Positions 17,676 to 25,092 are shown, counted from the stretch's first letter. The stretch: DNA of 64,000 nt from Fen-1135 sp963705275 (GCA_963705275.1 OY970063.1:806001-870000), one strand, 5' to 3'. Notes: generated by a model not told the origin, from the sequence alone. Numbers and translations: made by a program.

Positions 17676-18221
17676 TTATGACGTGCTCCCAATTTCACCT
17701 GACTCATCTGACTCGGCTAATAATTTTTTTTCAATCAGTCTCTTGACCCCCGTAATTTCCTCCACATGATTCTTATGCCAGTTTTCCTGTTCTTCAACCG
17801 AGTATTTACGATATCTATCATCTGACGCCTTTCCAATAACCTCCCCATCTGGCGTTAAATCTTCATCAAACCCAACAAGCAACCCTTGACGCACTGCCTG
17901 AATGTACTCAGGCGTATAGCACTTATCCGGTAAGTTAATTAGCGCAATCTTGCCATCCACATTTTCATATTCTATCCTAGGGGCATCACCGCTTACCCGT
18001 GGTTCCTGCCTTCTCTGGTAACTCAACGCATTATGAATTACATAAATTATCACAATCCCATCAATCAGTAACCCATACACTTTAATTACCCGATCATCAT
18101 TCATTAAAAGCAAATAAAAAAGAAACAATAATACCAATAAAATCATTACAACGGACTGATTAAATTGATCAATCCAGCCCCTTATGTTTAATTTTGCTTT
18201 TATACCTTCCAGATCAAACAT
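17676..18221 (-). CDS. Two-helix inner-membrane protein of unknown function
   Basis: 181 residues from ATG 18221, chosen because AAAGGAGG lies 9 nt upstream and the ATG overlaps the upstream stop (TGATG). Two membrane helices (VVMILLVLLFLFYLLLM and YGLLIDGIVIIYVIHNALSY) form a hairpin near the N-terminus, leaving a soluble C-terminal domain of about 110 residues rich in charged residues (EEQENWHKNHVEEITG). No family recognised. Its position next to a HEPN gene invites comparison with membrane effectors or immunity components, but nothing in the sequence proves that. Confidence 0.6.
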   Translation of the reverse strand: MFDLEGIKAKLNIRGWIDQFNQSVVMILLVLLFLFYLLLMNDDRVIKVYGLLIDGIVIIYVIHNALSYQRRQEPRVSGDAPRIEYENVDGKIALINLPDKCYTPEYIQAVRQGLLVGFDEDLTPDGEVIGKASDDRYRKYSVEEQENWHKNHVEEITGVKRLIEKKLLAESDESGEIGSTS

Positions 18222-18509
18222 CAAAAAGAGCCTCCTTTGCCGATCGACCATGTTCCATCATCATAAGAACGCGGCTTGAAACCCTGCAATGCCAAGGAAT
18301 ACTGGCTGCACAAAAAATAGAACTGAACAGCTTTTAAAGCCTCGAAGTTAAAAATAGGTCTTACATTATCAAACTTACAGTGATGGGAACTCAAACGTAC
18401 CACGATAACACATGAGGCTACATCCTCGAAAAATGCAGTTGATAAACCGATACCCGTCTATAAAAATTTCGCGGTTCTCGAAATACTGGTCGGAAACATT
18501 AATTAGCAT
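18221..18509 (-). pseudogene. Small pentapeptide-like beta-helix protein, one-base frameshift
   Basis: The frame from ATG 18509 reads DGYRFINCIFRGCSLMCYRG and stops. The shifted frame continues with HCKFDNVRPIFNFEALKAVQ. Deleting one C from the CCC near 18385 joins them into a 95-residue protein. The F-x-x-C-x-F spacing (FINCIF, HCKFDN) resembles short right-handed beta-helix proteins found scattered in mobile elements. Start and stop are both tightly coupled: the ATG overlaps the stop of the 25-aa ORF upstream, and its TGA overlaps the ATG of the membrane-protein gene. Confidence 0.6.
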
Positions 18510-18580
18510 TCCCCAAGTATTTTGTGCAATTTCTCACGCTGTTCTGGTGCATAGCTTTCCGTAGACGGCAAATTTACCAT
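18503..18580 (-). CDS. 25-aa coupled leader ORF
   Basis: Begins MVNLPSTESYAPEQREKLHK with a near-perfect ribosome-binding site (AAGGAGGAG, 4 nt before ATG). It ends 7 bp inside the next gene, whose own start has no convincing ribosome-binding site. The arrangement suggests a translated leader that feeds ribosomes to the downstream gene, or a small functional peptide. No cysteine/membrane pattern is seen. Confidence 0.5.
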   Translation of the reverse strand: MVNLPSTESYAPEQREKLHKILGEC

Positions 18581-18823
18581 TTCACTCCTCCTTAATAAAA
18601 ACTCAAAACCCCGTACTCATTATGAGATGGGGCTTAGCTAATCAGTCCATAGCACCCTCACGCACGGTTAAAGGGTTTATGAATCTTAATCTCTGATATT
18701 ACATATAACAGCTTTTATTATCACGATTCCCATTTGAAATCTACAATGAAAACCAAAGATCGCACTTTGTTGACTATAGGAAGGACTCAATCAATTTTTT
18801 ATCTCAGCATTCTTCGCATTAAA
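18581..18823. other. Non-coding stretch with hairpin, upstream of the 25-aa ORF
   Basis: No supported gene. A stem-loop near 18606-18640 (CCCCGTACTCATTATGAGATGGGG, read as arms CCCC...CTCA and TGAG...GGGG) is followed on the minus strand by A-rich sequence and could end upstream transcription or attenuate the operon. The remainder is AT-rich and probably contains the promoter of the 18580-12393 minus-strand genes. I could not fix a specific promoter. Confidence 0.4.
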
Positions 18824-18936
18824 GTGTTTGTCCCTGATCTGTCTCCTTTTTTTCAAAATGAGGATAAAACTCTTACACTCGATTACGAAGGGGCACACTC
18901 ATGCGTCGATACAACCTAGATAAATATTCTGACTTC
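18824..18936 (+). repeat. Imperfect direct repeat, inner copy (left of TIR cassette)
   Basis: Aligns with 19993-20133. Shared blocks include TTTGTCCCT/GTGTGTCCCT, CCTTTTTTTC, AAATGAGG, TTACAC, CGATTAC and ending TTCTGACTT. The outer copy has extra bases in its second half. The outer copy abuts attR, so this inner copy looks like a former right end of the element. Confidence 0.75.
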
Positions 18937-18940
18937 CCCC

Positions 18941-19264
18941 CTAGCCCCCAGCCTTACAATTAGGACAAACACCACTCTCATCCAACGAGCCTCGCTCACA
19001 CATATTTCCACATTTCTTGCAAGTGAAAAAAATCCGTGACACTTTGCCACTTGAGCCTCCCATATAAACCGGACTGCCCCCACTTGCACGTCCGCTATAA
19101 CTACTAGAAAGCATTGTACCGCCTGACGCCACATTCCCAGCTGAACCAATCCCAGCGCCCCCCATAACATTCCCCCCCCACGGATCGACATAGACAACCT
19201 TATGCTCATGACTTCGCAAAATCTTCAAGCATCTCTTCCAGAATCTCCCGCTCTGGTCTTTCAA
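18941..19264 (-). CDS. Glycine-rich protein with C-terminal zinc ribbon, partner of TIR gene
   Basis: The reading frame ends in FFTCKKCGNMCERGSLDESG then CPNCKAGG, a CxxC...CxxC zinc ribbon, preceded by a low-complexity Gly/Ser stretch (GGAGIGSAGNVASGGTMLSS). Taken from the first ATG it overlaps the TIR gene by 59 bp. A canonical coupled start (ATGA over the TIR stop, at 19209) exists in another frame and would read into this protein if the G8 tract at 19172-19179 had 9 Gs. So the true N-terminus is either the overlapping ATG/TTG or the coupled ATG with a slip in the G tract. Family not recognised. Confidence 0.6.
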   Translation of the reverse strand: MKDQSGRFWKRCLKILRSHEHKVVYVDPWGGNVMGGAGIGSAGNVASGGTMLSSSYSGRASGGSPVYMGGSSGKVSRIFFTCKKCGNMCERGSLDESGVCPNCKAGG

Positions 19265-19769
19265 CCACAGCCGACGTCGGCCTCGCCTCCTTTATCTTTT
19301 TTAGCTCCTTATCTAAATCTGCCCAAAACTTTTCAAATATCCCATCCAAAATTTCTTTTTTCAGTGCCTTCTCGCCACACTTTTCCAATGATGTGTTTAT
19401 AGTATGCACTAACTTCCTAAAATCTTCTTTTTCGTACCTTGTATGTTGAAATTGGCCAAGCGGCTGTTGAACATTAGCTGGTGATACATCTAACAAGAAA
19501 GTACACACATACGCATCCTTAGTTTTAGCCATTGCACCAGCCTCAAATAGAATCCAAGGCTCATTAAGATTCTCGCGATTTAGACATATAATCCCAACCC
19601 TAGTTTTTTCGAGATTCTCACTGATTTCGGGACTCCATCGTTTACCTTTTTCTATGTCTGAGGAAGAGACCCAAGGCTCTACGGCTTGGATTACCTGTGG
19701 CAACCACAGAGAAAGAACCTCCGCAGTTGACTTGCTCCTATCCTTTGCCCAGCTGATAAACACCTTCAT
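19206..19769 (-). CDS. TIR-domain protein (probable NAD-degrading effector)
   Basis: 187 residues, intact. The TIR fold begins immediately: KVFISWAKDRSKSTAEVL (strand A), SSSDIEKGKRW (BB-loop region), ISENLEKTRVGIICLN, and EPWILFEAGAMAK, in which Glu76 sits where the catalytic glutamate of TIR NADases is found. A helical C-terminus follows with no second domain. Ribosome-binding site AAGGGGGA lies 5 nt before ATG. Bacterial TIR proteins of this type act in anti-phage systems (Thoeris, CBASS, short-Argonaute). None of those partner genes is here; the coupled neighbour is a glycine-rich zinc-ribbon protein. A role in defence is inferred from family and from the mobile-element setting. Confidence 0.85.
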   Translation of the reverse strand: MKVFISWAKDRSKSTAEVLSLWLPQVIQAVEPWVSSSDIEKGKRWSPEISENLEKTRVGIICLNRENLNEPWILFEAGAMAKTKDAYVCTFLLDVSPANVQQPLGQFQHTRYEKEDFRKLVHTINTSLEKCGEKALKKEILDGIFEKFWADLDKELKKIKEARPTSAVVERPEREILEEMLEDFAKS

Positions 19770-19825
19770 ATCAATCCCCCTTTTTTCGAAAAGCTATCTC
19801 TTCCCTCCCACACCAACAAAAAAAC

Positions 19826-19862
19826 CCCGTTTACTCTCTTTTTGAGAAACGAGGTTTTTACC
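19826..19862. terminator. Bidirectional hairpin terminator upstream of TIR gene
   Basis: AAAACCCCGTTT and AAACGAGGTTTT form an inverted repeat around a short CT/GA loop, with A-tract on one side and T-tract on the other. This suits factor-independent termination in both directions. It isolates the TIR transcript from the element's right end. Confidence 0.7.
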
Positions 19863-20131
19863 AAAGCTCACGCCACCCCACACAGGGCCTAATTATCTAA
19901 CGCTCTCATCCCCACAACATCCCCACGCAGCAACTCATATCACCAATGTCCGACAAAATCTACCGTTAAAAACGACAACTACAGCACCAACCGTGTGTGT
20001 CCCTTTGTGTGTCCTTTTTTTCGAAATGAGGGTAAAATGCTTACACACGATTACAAAGAGCGACACTCGATACTTCAAAACAAATCAAATACTTGTAATA
20101 AAACAGGTGACTTAGATATACTTTCTGACTT
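19863..20131. repeat. Right end of element, outer copy of imperfect repeat, no gene
   Basis: No coding gene seen. From 19993 it carries the outer copy of the repeat matching 18824-18936. The GTGTGTGTCCCT part also resembles the integrase 3' end at 12423-12450 (CGTGTGTGTCCCTAGGTGTGTCCC), so related short sequences sit near both att sites and may be recombinase arm sites. Confidence 0.6.
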
Positions 20132-20178
20132 GCCTTTCACGCCGGTAACCCGGGTTCGAATCCCGGTGGGGACGCCAA
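20132..20178 (+). repeat. attR: 47-bp copy of tRNA-Glu 3' end
   Basis: Exact copy of 12331-12377. It holds only the anticodon-loop-to-CCA part of tRNA-Glu, without the acceptor 5' strand or D-arm, so it is a recombination footprint and not a second tRNA gene. Confidence 0.97.
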
Positions 20179-20312
20179 GACTTGCTCTCACTCAATGATT
20201 TAATATAATTACGCTGCCGCTGATCTTCTTGCCTGATTCATTCTGACTCATCGTCGCGACTTAACCTGTCTTAAGCGGTTTCTTGCCGCAATTCATATTC
20301 TTTCTTTAACAG

Positions 20313-21887
20313 TCATCGGAAAGCTGGTAATAGTTTCTTCTGTTTCAGTTCCTCTATGGCCTTCAATCCTTCATTCTTGCTGTCAAACGGACCTGCCAAC
20401 ACTCTGTACCACGTTTCTTTTTGTGATACTTTCCGGGGCACAACCTCCATTTTTTGCCCCGGTAAGTCAATGTCATTTATGTATCGGGCAGCATAATTGG
20501 GATTCAGAAAAGTTCCCAGGTGAACTTTACATACGCCATTTGAAAACTGCAGTAGCAGCAACGATTCTGTAATTTCCGGAATCTTGATTTTCTGATTTAC
20601 TAAGATCAGATTGGGATCAGTAATCTCCGGGTTGAGTTTTAAAATATGGTCTATGAGTGTTGTATTCGCTTCGTTATAATATTTACGAGCCAAGAGAGAT
20701 AGAGTCGTCCCTACTTTCACTTCAACTATTCTTTTTACACGAATCCCAGTATCGGGTTGACTCACAGCAGCTGCCAACGAGGCAGGAGTTTGCTGAGTTT
20801 TGGGTGGGGCATTTATAATCTCCGCGTTCGAGGCGCTTGGCGCCGGTTTAGGAACAACATGCCGTTTATCTTTAGGCTCAGAAGTTTCCCCTTTATCGTT
20901 AGGGGGCGAAACTTCGCTTACATTTTTCAGTTTCTGCATATTCAGGAGATGTTTCACATAGTCCTTACTGAAGAATATAACCATCGCGAAGATAGCCAAT
21001 GCCAGAAAAGCATAGGAAATTTTACGAGGCAGATTTCTTTTCATCCTGTAAGGTGGTCTTGGAAACCGTTCCCCTGTTGAGATATCTTTTTCTCTCCAAA
21101 TCTTCTTTACAGTGGAAGCGGAGATTCTTTTCTCAGAGAGTCTATAACCAACAGACAATGCATTACTGCACATGATATTGATTGCCCGAGGGTTTCCTCT
21201 CGCGTACCGGCAGATCAGGGATAAAGCTTCATCTGTAAAGATTTCAGAGCTGCCGCTACCGACTATTTTCAGACGATGATCGATGTATCGCAGGGATTCT
21301 TCTTCAGTCAAAGGGGTGATCTGAGAACTGACCACAATCCGCTGATTAATCTGCCTTGTAACTTCGGAACGGAGTTTTGCTTTGAGCTCCGGCTGACCGA
21401 CCATCACAATCTGAAGCAACTTTGATCGACTGGTCTCCAAATTTGAGAGTAAGCGCAATTCTTCAATTGTCTCCAAGCTTATGTTGTGGGCATCATCGAT
21501 AATGATCACAACATTCTCACCTTGTTCCAGGGATCGGATCAGGTAGTAGTAGAGATCATGCAGCATGGATCCCTTGACTTCGATTTTTGTTGGAATTTCC
21601 AGAGTGAGGAGGATTTCCTTCAACAATTGTTCAAATGCAATTTGACTCTGGGGAAAGAAGATGGTCTTGACGCTCCTGTCTAATGTAGTTATCAGATGGT
21701 TAATGAGTGTGGTCTTTCCGATACCTTCGTCTCCCAGAAGGAGGACAAATCCCTTCCTTTCGTTGATCCCATACGACAATCCGGCTAACGCTTCGCTGTG
21801 GCCTTCTGAGGAGAAAAAGAATTTTGGATCCGGAGATATGTTAAAGGGATTTTCTGAAAAGCCGTAATATTGTGTGTACTCAATCAA
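20313..21887 (-). CDS. ExeA/GspA-type AAA ATPase with LysM and SPOR domains
   Basis: 524 residues. Cytoplasmic AAA domain of the ExeA family: N-terminal YYGFSENPFNISPDPKFFF, Walker A LGDEGIGKTTL, Walker B VVIIIDDAHN, sensor region VMVGQPELKAKL. A membrane helix follows at about residues 290-310 (ISYAFLALAIFAMVIFF), then a Pro/Lys-rich periplasmic linker. Next comes a LysM-like module (VKVGTTLSLLARKYYNEA, then LNPEITDPNLILVNQKIKIP) and a C-terminal SPOR-like repeat (WYRVLAGPFDSKNEGLKAIE). ExeA homologues help place secretion machinery across peptidoglycan, and the two wall-binding modules fit that. No secretin gene is adjacent. The gene lies just outside attR. Confidence 0.85.
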   Translation of the reverse strand: MIEYTQYYGFSENPFNISPDPKFFFSSEGHSEALAGLSYGINERKGFVLLLGDEGIGKTTLINHLITTLDRSVKTIFFPQSQIAFEQLLKEILLTLEIPTKIEVKGSMLHDLYYYLIRSLEQGENVVIIIDDAHNISLETIEELRLLSNLETSRSKLLQIVMVGQPELKAKLRSEVTRQINQRIVVSSQITPLTEEESLRYIDHRLKIVGSGSSEIFTDEALSLICRYARGNPRAINIMCSNALSVGYRLSEKRISASTVKKIWREKDISTGERFPRPPYRMKRNLPRKISYAFLALAIFAMVIFFSKDYVKHLLNMQKLKNVSEVSPPNDKGETSEPKDKRHVVPKPAPSASNAEIINAPPKTQQTPASLAAAVSQPDTGIRVKRIVEVKVGTTLSLLARKYYNEANTTLIDHILKLNPEITDPNLILVNQKIKIPEITESLLLLQFSNGVCKVHLGTFLNPNYAARYINDIDLPGQKMEVVPRKVSQKETWYRVLAGPFDSKNEGLKAIEELKQKKLLPAFR

Positions 21888-22272
21888 TTCAATATCCTTG
21901 GCAGTGGCGCACCGTTATAAATGATTTGATATTACCTTTTAAACTGTATTAGTCGAGATGGCAATGAGAAATTAATCGTTTCACTGCCTTCGAATGTGAC
22001 TATAATTCCAAACTACCCGAAGATCAGTTCTGATGGTATCTATGAATGTCCCGCGCATAGTGAGTGTTCATGCTCCATAATAGAACTCAGAAATCGTTTC
22101 TTTGTCGAAATGCTGTCGCCCGTCACCTTAGTAGCTTTCCGACAATATTACAATTGATCAGTAAATGTGATTGCCTAAGGCCATCCTCCTGATGTATTAA
22201 TTATGACGAATGGGATCGACGCGTCCGGGATAATCATAACGGCACGAACGCTATTTGAATTGTGGCAATCTG
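21888..22272. other. Intergenic region between divergent genes
   Basis: 385 bp between the divergent ExeA-like gene and the ABC transporter pair. It must hold both promoters; no strong consensus promoter, hairpin or small ORF could be singled out. Confidence 0.4.
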
Positions 22273-23106
22273 ATGATCGAAATTGAAGGGCTGACAAAAA
22301 CATACGGGAATGTGAAGGCTGTGGATAACATAACCTTTTCCGTCAGCAAAGGAGAGGTATTCGGCCTTCTCGGCCCGAACGGCGCGGGCAAGACGACAAC
22401 CATCAAGCTGCTTACCGCCCTGAGCAAACCTGATTCAGGCAAATGCACAATCAATGGTTTTGACGTCGCGGCAAACCCTTATCAAATAAAGAAACACATC
22501 GGTGTGGTGCCCCAGGAGAACAACCTCGACCGGGAGCTTACCGCTTACGAAAACCTGCTCATCTATGGAATGCTGCACCGCGTCAGTGAAAAAGAAAGGA
22601 AAATCGGCGAACATCTGAAGATGGTTGATTTGTCTGACAGGAGGGATTCGCTTGTATCGGACTTTTCCGGAGGCATGCAGAGAAGACTCCTCCTGGCAAG
22701 GGCCCTCCTTCCGGAGCCGGCCGTCCTCTTTCTCGACGAACCTTCCATCGGTCTGGACCCGCAGATCAGGAGGCAGCTGTGGGATATCATCAGAAAGACC
22801 AGGATAGAAGGCCGGACCGTAATCATTACCACTCACTATATCGAGGAGGCGGAGGCGTTGTGCGACAGGGTAGGCATTCTTGCGAAGGGCGCGCTGATAG
22901 CCCTCGATACCCCTCATCACCTCAAAAGCACCGTGGGTGATTATATCGTCGAGTATATTGACGCGGGAGGAAAGCTCATACAACACATCTGCAAGAGCCG
23001 GGGCGAGGCGCATGAAATCGCAAAACACCAGCCGAACAGCGTTACCGTGAGAAAGTCGAATCTCGAGGATGTGTTCATAAAGCTTACGGGAGAGCGCATA
23101 GAATGA
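22273..23106 (+). CDS. ABC-2 type transporter ATP-binding protein
   Basis: Nucleotide-binding subunit of an exporter of the DrrA/NodI type. Walker A GPNGAGKTTTIKLL, Q-loop VVPQENNLDREL, signature SDFSGGMQRRLLLA, Walker B AVLFLDEPSIGLDP and switch His in ITTHYIEEAEALCDR are all present. A C-terminal extension follows, with the VRKSNLEDVFIKLTG motif typical of this subfamily. Start taken at ATG 22273 (MIEIEGLTKTYG); a TTG 18 bp upstream is less likely. It overlaps the permease gene by 4 bp. The substrate is not predictable. Confidence 0.93.
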   Translation: MIEIEGLTKTYGNVKAVDNITFSVSKGEVFGLLGPNGAGKTTTIKLLTALSKPDSGKCTINGFDVAANPYQIKKHIGVVPQENNLDRELTAYENLLIYGMLHRVSEKERKIGEHLKMVDLSDRRDSLVSDFSGGMQRRLLLARALLPEPAVLFLDEPSIGLDPQIRRQLWDIIRKTRIEGRTVIITTHYIEEAEALCDRVGILAKGALIALDTPHHLKSTVGDYIVEYIDAGGKLIQHICKSRGEAHEIAKHQPNSVTVRKSNLEDVFIKLTGERIE

Positions 23107-23849
23107 TCACACTTGGGTGGTATCCCATTTTTTATAAGGAAATGCTTCATTTCAAAAGGAGGCTCATCAAACTTGGCTATATCTTTTCCGCCATGATCGT
23201 GCCGATAATCTATCTCGTCGCTTTTGGATTCGGCCTCGGCAAGAGCGTCCGCATTGAGGGCGCCGATTATCTCACTTTTCTTCTCCCGGGACTTGTAGCC
23301 ATGAGTTCCATGAACAACTCTTACACCTGGGTCTCGACCTCCCTCAATCTCAACCGGCTCTATTTCAAGACATTCCAGATATACGTGCAGGCTCCCATCA
23401 GCTCTTCCTCGATCATGACCGGGGAGGTGCTGGCAGGCATGGCAAAGGGGATATTTGCATCGTCCTTAATCATCATTGTCGGTTTTATATCTTCGCCGGA
23501 TTTCTCACTCACCTCATGGTTTGTAATCGCGCTGCTTCTCAACTGCTTTCTATTTGCCAATTTGGGCGTAATCGTCGGGATGATTACGAAATCCCACGAA
23601 GATACGGCCACATATTCCAACTTCTTTGTCATACCCATGGCGTTCTTCAGCGGCACGTTTTTCCCCGTGGATAAGTTGCCTGTTTACTTTAAAGCTGTTA
23701 TCTATGTGCTCCCCCTTACCCACGCGAGCGTTCTGATCAGAAAAACGATCCTGGATACAGAGGGGCTGGTTTCACTCTGCGTGATGATTGTCTATGCGGC
23801 GGTTTTCTTTCTTTACGGCTCCAAGCTCATCCGGGATTACAGTGAATGA
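23103..23849 (+). CDS. ABC-2 type transporter permease
   Basis: 248 residues with six hydrophobic segments and the ABC2-membrane family motif near the C-terminus (FFVIPMAFFSGTFFPVDKLP). It pairs with the upstream ATPase through a 4-bp ATGA overlap, giving a homodimeric half-exporter for polysaccharide, lipid or drug-like substrates. Length fits NodJ/DrrB-type permeases. Confidence 0.92.
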   Translation: MITLGWYPIFYKEMLHFKRRLIKLGYIFSAMIVPIIYLVAFGFGLGKSVRIEGADYLTFLLPGLVAMSSMNNSYTWVSTSLNLNRLYFKTFQIYVQAPISSSSIMTGEVLAGMAKGIFASSLIIIVGFISSPDFSLTSWFVIALLLNCFLFANLGVIVGMITKSHEDTATYSNFFVIPMAFFSGTFFPVDKLPVYFKAVIYVLPLTHASVLIRKTILDTEGLVSLCVMIVYAAVFFLYGSKLIRDYSE

Positions 23850-23902
23850 TCAAACCGGCGACAAACGGCAAGCGGTCTTTTTCGCCTGCTTATGTTCGAA
23901 TT

Positions 23903-24697
23903 TCATTCAAAGCGCCTGAGCCACTTCACGATTTCCTCAGCGGCATCTTTCGGCGTATCCATGTGGCCGCTGTTCACTACAAGGTACTTGTTATTCACAT
24001 TTGCCGGGGCCTTATCGAAGGCATAGGCTGAACCCCTATTATAGAGCCGGTCCTGCGTCCCTATCACCCAGAGGAGCGCTGTGCCCGGCTTTAGCGCTGC
24101 CGCATTTTTCGGCATGACAGCATGCCCGTCGGGGTCAAACCAGCTGAGATATATCTTCGGTGCAACCATGATCGTGGAATTGATCCCCTGGTTGGTGTCC
24201 TGAAACCGTGCGCGCTCATCGCCCTTGCCTTCTTTCAGCAACGCTTTCGCCTCTTGGACGCTGTCTCCAATCCTATGCTGAAATTGCGGTGTCTCAGGTA
24301 CATGTCCGGGAGCAATCGCTAAAACTCCATCCACAGCCTTTATAGTTCCATAGTAAAGAGCCACATTGGCCCCCAGGCTGTGTCCTGCAATGAATATCTT
24401 ATTCGCCCCCCTTCTTTTCAGCTCGGCAACTGCACCATCGATCTCCGCCATTGTTTCTTCATAACCCGTGTCGTACTGGCGGCCTCTTGAGTAAGGCATA
24501 TCGGGTGTTATTACAATGAACCCTTGGAAATCAAGTCTGCTTGCAAGACGCATCAGAGAGGGTGTTGCAGGGGTTCCGTTTTTCCCGTGCATAAGAACAA
24601 CGCCGATCTTTGACCCGGCTTCACATACTGCCGTAAAAGTAAAGATGACAAGTAGAATAAAAAAGGCGACTTTTCTCTTCAGAGATAAACCTCCCAA
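23903..24697 (-). CDS. Exported alpha/beta hydrolase
   Basis: About 260 residues. N-terminal signal sequence (KVAFFILLVIFTFTAVCEA), then the hydrolase fold: IGVVLMHGKNGTPATP (oxyanion region), nucleophile elbow FIAGHSLGANVALYY with serine, an aspartate in LWVIGTQDRLYN, and catalytic histidine in VVNSGHMDTP. Likely a periplasmic esterase or dienelactone-hydrolase-like enzyme of unknown substrate. The TTG at 24697 is used as start. A GGGAGGT upstream of the CTG at 24682 suggests translation might begin there instead. Convergent with the ABC pair. Confidence 0.82.
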   Translation of the reverse strand: MGGLSLKRKVAFFILLVIFTFTAVCEAGSKIGVVLMHGKNGTPATPSLMRLASRLDFQGFIVITPDMPYSRGRQYDTGYEETMAEIDGAVAELKRRGANKIFIAGHSLGANVALYYGTIKAVDGVLAIAPGHVPETPQFQHRIGDSVQEAKALLKEGKGDERARFQDTNQGINSTIMVAPKIYLSWFDPDGHAVMPKNAAALKPGTALLWVIGTQDRLYNRGSAYAFDKAPANVNNKYLVVNSGHMDTPKDAAEEIVKWLRRFE

Positions 24698-24837
24698 ATT
24701 GATCCTCCGTTTAAAAATGCTCAGGGTGGGCTCGTGTGATTATGATGATTGCAAGGCTCAGGTCAAATTACAGCGCTCCCCAATTATTGCTGTGGCAGCC
24801 TGATAATTATTGAACAGATTCTGCGGCGCGGTTTCTT

Positions 24838-25050
24838 CTAACGTCGGTCTTCGTGTCCTCCGCCCCTTTCATGTTCTCCACCCCGCTCATGTTCTCCGCC
24901 CCGCTCATGTTCTCCGCCCCTTTCATGCCTCCCTCCTCTTCCACCTCTTTCACCTCTTTCACCTCTTTCATCTTCCCATACTATCCAACATCCTCCAATA
25001 GATATGAGCATCATCAGCAGAGCCATCGCGGACATAATGAATCTTTTCAT
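24838..25050 (-). CDS. Small lipoprotein with GGEHER tandem repeats
   Basis: 70 residues from ATG 25050 with AAGGAGGG just upstream. Lipoprotein signal MKRFIMSAMALLMMLISIGGC, then a very polar tail of tandem six-residue repeats (HERGGE, four copies) and shorter ERG/GGR units. At DNA level this is an 18-bp tandem repeat (24864-24930) next to a 9-bp CCTCTTTCA repeat, so copy number may vary between strains. The His/Glu-rich tail could bind metal; function unknown. Confidence 0.6.
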   Translation of the reverse strand: MKRFIMSAMALLMMLISIGGCWIVWEDERGERGERGGRGGRHERGGEHERGGEHERGGEHERGGGHEDRR

Positions 25051-25092
25051 CGCTCCCTCCTTGATTTTTTTTCTTCTTCCCTGCATTGCGCG

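Larger units (their letters stand above)
12331..20178. mobile_element. Integrative element inserted in tRNA-Glu (7.85 kb)
   Basis: Bounded by a perfect 47-bp direct repeat (12331-12377 and 20132-20178) derived from the 3' part of tRNA-Glu. Inside, all genes lie on the minus strand: tyrosine recombinase next to the tRNA, HTH protein, small Cys-rich proteins, HUH-like Rep, a frameshifted roughly 270-aa gene, Swt1-like HEPN gene, membrane protein, small ORFs, and a TIR/zinc-ribbon pair at the far end. Base composition is more AT-rich than the flanks. Integrase plus rolling-circle Rep suggests an integrated plasmid, phage satellite or ssDNA-phage relative. No Zot/pI morphogenesis ATPase or recognisable coat gene is present, so I do not call it an inovirus. 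Several genes are frameshifted. Confidence 0.93.

Noticed and set aside
18734..18919. Plus-strand ORF over the inner repeat at the TIR cassette edge
   Set aside because: It crosses the repeat that also occurs non-coding at 19993-20133, runs against all element genes, and has no ribosome-binding site.
20132..20178. Second tRNA-Glu gene
   Set aside because: Only the 3' two-thirds of the tRNA is present. No 5' acceptor strand or D-arm, so it is an att copy.
12331..20178. Integrated filamentous phage (inovirus)
   Set aside because: Size, integrase and Rep would fit, but no Zot/pI ATPase, coat-like short membrane protein or minor coat gene could be identified.
24840..24975. CRISPR-like short repeats
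   Set aside because: The repeats are contiguous in-frame tandem units of 18 and 9 bp encoding a peptide; there are no spacers. No CRISPR array was seen anywhere in the window.
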